Below are positions 30,623-32,185 of a DNA stretch of 32,185 bases, in pieces. Within the stretch, counting starts at the first letter, position 1; each line of letters opens with the position of its first letter. The position numbers and the translations under genes were made by a program. The notes under the pieces are model-generated. The model saw only the letters and a program-made list of their open reading frames with translations. It made no database searches and was not told the DNA's origin. The DNA lies in IMG/VR virus record IMGVR_UViG_3300005935_000073, positions 1 to 32,185 of that record, one strand, 5' to 3'. This stretch comes from a virus.

Positions 30623-30786
30623 TTGATTCTCCTTTTTAAGTGTGGATGATTTATACACCTGAATGACAATGTTTTTGATTTTACTATATTACAATTGTGA
30701 AATGTGCATTCATAAAAATTCATAAGTTCTCTGGAATATGGACAATTTCCACATGTTGCTGTGTATATTTTAATGACTGTAATCAT
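30619..30786 (-). CDS. Small Cys protein, 55 residues
   Basis: The frame starts MITVIKIYTATCGNCPYSRE. Cys12 and Cys15 form a CxxC; Cys27, Cys32 and Cys44 follow. The start overlaps the stop of the upstream gene (ATGA) and its own stop overlaps the lipoprotein start (TGA inside AAATGAAAATG). The N-terminal strand-plus-CGNCPYS resembles a truncated thioredoxin/glutaredoxin beginning, but the rest of that fold is missing, so a zinc or redox role is only a possibility. Overlaps on both sides support that it is translated. Confidence 0.62.
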   Translation of the reverse strand: MITVIKIYTATCGNCPYSRELMNFYECTFHNCNIVKSKTLSFRCINHPHLKRRIK

Positions 30787-31058
30787 TTAATCCCAGCTTC
30801 GAGTTCATTTGTGGTCATGTTTTTGCAATAGGCAATTTCAACCTCTCGGCGATGTGTTCTTTGTTGTGATGCTTCAAACATCTTGTTAAACTTCTCATCA
30901 CGCTTTTTCTCCCTTTCTTTTATAGCTACTGGGTCGTGTCGCTTGCAATACCATTTACCGTCACGGACATATTTGGCGGTAACGCCACATTTATGACAAC
31001 CTTGCGCCCAACCATCACTAACATTAGCTTCACACTTATGTTTTACTTTCTTATTCAT
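30783..31058 (-). CDS. Small zinc-binding-like protein, 91 residues
   Basis: I start at the second of two ATG codons after AGGAGG (spacing 5 nt), giving 91 residues. MNKKVKHKCEANVSDGWAQG, then Cys21/Cys24 (CHKC) and Cys38 (KWYCKRHD) with Cys9 form a zinc-like site; His41 may join. The C-terminal half is a basic helix (IKEREKKRDEKFNKMFEASQ). It overlaps the previous stop by 8 nt and the next gene by 4 nt. A small nucleic-acid-binding function would fit. No family is recognised. Confidence 0.62.
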   Translation of the reverse strand: MNKKVKHKCEANVSDGWAQGCHKCGVTAKYVRDGKWYCKRHDPVAIKEREKKRDEKFNKMFEASQQRTHRREVEIAYCKNMTTNELEAGIK

Positions 31059-31464
31059 CATCCCCTCCTGCGTTATCGGTGTCTGGGTTATATACGGTAT
31101 CGCAATCAAGACAGTCTCTATGACCAAACTTTTGAAACTGTTTAGTTCTTGTTGGTACGGTATATGTGCTTCCACAATTTGGACACACATCTGGCTCACA
31201 TATCGTCTGCCTATCACCGCTCTCGGGGTCAGCATTCCCCTCCTTGAATGCCTTGAACTTGGCGAGTACTTGGTCAATGAATCGGCAATCAACAAGCTCG
31301 CTATCGTTAAAGTGTTGCATCACATCGTATGAGCAGTATAGTTCGTGCGCTTTTTCCAACGCATCGACAAGCTCTTTGATGAGTGCGTTCTGCTTCTTAA
31401 CTATTTTGTTTGTCTCGAATAGCACGGTTTCTGTCGGCGGTCCAATCGTTATTTTCTCACTCAT
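31051..31464 (-). CDS. Protein with C-terminal zinc ribbon
   Basis: The 137-residue product starts MSEKITIGPPTETVLFETNK, then a helical region (KNALIKELVDALEKAHELYC in part), and a C-terminal zinc ribbon Cys94/Cys97 (VCPNCGS) and Cys118/Cys121 (DCLDCD). This layout (coiled helix then ribbon) recurs in early phage proteins of the restriction-alleviation or Lar type, but the resemblance is loose. The first seven residues and 20 bp of DNA match the next gene upstream. Start codon overlaps the upstream stop (ATGA). Confidence 0.62.
   Translation of the reverse strand: MSEKITIGPPTETVLFETNKIVKKQNALIKELVDALEKAHELYCSYDVMQHFNDSELVDCRFIDQVLAKFKAFKEGNADPESGDRQTICEPDVCPNCGSTYTVPTRTKQFQKFGHRDCLDCDTVYNPDTDNAGGDDE
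31445..31464. repeat. 20-bp repeat at a start codon, copy 1
   Basis: The sequence encoding MSEKITI in the 137-residue protein is identical over 20 bp to the start of the 95-residue gene at 31729-31748. Each copy begins at the ATG, so two unrelated protein bodies share the same first seven residues. This looks like a duplicated 5' end or recombination between neighbouring genes. Confidence 0.75.
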
Positions 31465-31748
31465 TGCAACCCACCTTCCTGCGTTTCTCCCGTAATATAT
31501 ACCTTTTCTTTATAAGATGACAGTGCGCTTGATAAAAACATCATAAGCATTGCGTTTACTTTCCCCTCATCCTTAGAAAGATATGCCCTTTGAAATTCTA
31601 TTCTTGTTGGCTTATCAGCTATAAACTCTTTTCCTCTACAACAAGAAAAATCAGGACAACACTCATCGGTATTAATATTATGCAGAGAATTTCCTTTTAC
31701 CCATTCCGAAAGTTGCTCTTCTCTTGTTATCGTTATTTTCTCACTCAT
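31461..31748 (-). CDS. Small protein with CCPDFSCC motif
   Basis: I start at the ATG with AAGGAG 5-6 nt upstream, giving 95 residues that begin MSEKITITREEQLSEWVKGN. Cys30/31 and Cys36/37 lie in ECCPDFSCCRG; this motif occurs, as far as I recall, in other small phage proteins of unknown function. The C-terminus (VNAMLMMFLSSALSSYKEKV) is helical. It overlaps the upstream gene by 4 nt (ATGA). The N-terminus duplicates that of its downstream neighbour. Confidence 0.62.
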   Translation of the reverse strand: MSEKITITREEQLSEWVKGNSLHNINTDECCPDFSCCRGKEFIADKPTRIEFQRAYLSKDEGKVNAMLMMFLSSALSSYKEKVYITGETQEGGLQ

Positions 31749-32185
31749 ATCATCTCCTTTGTCCAATTCCTCACCTCCACCATGCAATTAGCGTGGATTG
31801 TGAGCGGTAAGCCTTTGTATTCAGTGCTACCATCCAACTCAATGTCGAAACTCCATCCATCAGGATAGTTACTGTCGTATGGGTAGCAGACATACCCCTT
31901 CCCATCAGCCGTCTTGCGTGGCTTGGTGTAGAGGGCGTTCCAGTATTCCCGAAATCTCCTGTGTTCATTATCCACTCTATCGTACACATCCAACAAATGA
32001 GAACGTTCGATGCCACTGCTCATTATCCTCTCCATAGGCGTCAACTCCTGCAACCGACATACCCGTGTCTGCACAGTGAGCTTGATGTCTGTTTTGGTCG
32101 GTACTGATTTAGTATATATCCGATAATCCGGAGTCCATGACCCACGAGTGCAAGAAACTAACTTTGGAGCATACAAAACATACTC
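31745..32185 (-). CDS. Phage ASCH-like/RLQ-type protein, N-terminus cut by window edge
   Basis: The frame continues beyond the right edge; about 146 residues are visible. LVSCTRGSWTPDYRIYTKSV, then TVQTRVCRLQELTPMERIMS and FREYWNALYTKP fit a common phage protein family in which an R-LQ-(D/E)-(I/L) strand is followed by a helix and a FRxxWdsl motif, ending in a final strand with MVEVRNWTKEM. These are small beta-barrel (ASCH-like) proteins of unknown role, often encoded in phage early regions. The C-terminus overlaps the next gene by 4 nt (ATGA). A TTG at 32176 is in frame, but there is no reason to place the start there. Confidence 0.65.
   Translation of the reverse strand, partial: EYVLYAPKLVSCTRGSWTPDYRIYTKSVPTKTDIKLTVQTRVCRLQELTPMERIMSSGIERSHLLDVYDRVDNEHRRFREYWNALYTKPRKTADGKGYVCYPYDSNYPDGWSFDIELDGSTEYKGLPLTIHANCMVEVRNWTKEMI

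Noticed and set aside
31059-31295. N-terminal extension of the 91-residue zinc protein
   Set aside because: The first 79 codons overlap the 137-residue gene in another frame, and a strong ribosome site precedes the internal ATG instead.

Overview
The window is part of the genome of a tailed, long non-contractile-tailed (siphovirus-type) double-stranded DNA phage or prophage. Every gene I can support reads on the minus strand, so the transcription order runs from high to low coordinates. The recognisable hallmarks are the terminase small and large subunits, an SPP1 gp6-like portal, an SPP1 gp7 / Mu F-like minor head protein, a scaffold, a decoration protein, a phage-E-type major capsid protein, head-tail connectors, a gp10-like protein, a tail terminator, a tail tube, a G/T-like chaperone pair, a tape measure and tail-tip proteins. 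No sheath or contractile baseplate gene is seen, and no integrase, replication or lysis gene falls inside the window. The DNA is AT-rich with strong Shine-Dalgarno sites. One clear lipoprotein and two signal-peptide proteins suggest a diderm (Gram-negative-type) host, but the host cannot be named from this sequence.

Layout, in transcription order. (1) About 32.2-28.7 kb: a tightly overlapping string of very small genes, many Cys-rich and zinc-ribbon-like, with one collagen-triplet lipoprotein. Five of these genes are shorter than 60 codons. (2) 28.83-28.16 kb: an AT-rich region carrying at least 14 copies of TGTAACA/TGTTACA, many spaced exactly 10 bp apart, then a candidate promoter and a leader hairpin ahead of the terminase. 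(3) 28.16-21.6 kb: TerS, TerL, portal, a 64-residue protein resembling the C-terminus of cysteinyl-tRNA synthetase, a 77-nt structured element, a near-consensus internal promoter, small accessory genes, the minor head protein, and a 134-bp nested inverted repeat. (4) 21.6-14.0 kb: a cassette inserted between portal/minor-head genes and capsid genes. It holds a GT4 glycosyltransferase, two small proteins, two SAM methyltransferases, a CgeB-like glycosyltransferase, an NAD-dependent epimerase, a radical SAM/SPASM-like enzyme, a GT2 glycosyltransferase, and a six-zinc-finger protein with a nuclease-like C-terminus. (5) 13.57-13.28 kb: an autonomous unit of sigma70-type promoter, 58-codon DUF2292-like gene and intrinsic terminator, which looks like a phage moron. 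(6) 13.27-0 kb: two exported proteins with virion-like folds, scaffold, decoration, capsid, connectors, tail tube, chaperones, a second GT2 enzyme with DnaJ-like zinc fingers, tape measure, tail-tip protein, a LamG-bearing tail fibre protein, and a truncated virion protein.

Most neighbouring genes are coupled by ATGA or TAATG overlaps, implying long operons. Breaks in this pattern mark candidate control points or late insertions: the iteron region, the 24.55 kb promoter, the 21.8 kb inverted repeat, the moron, and the hairpin after the tail tube gene. The sugar-enzyme cassette together with the second GT2 gene in the tail operon suggests the phage glycosylates and methylates either its own virion or a host surface molecule. 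Which of these is true cannot be told from sequence.
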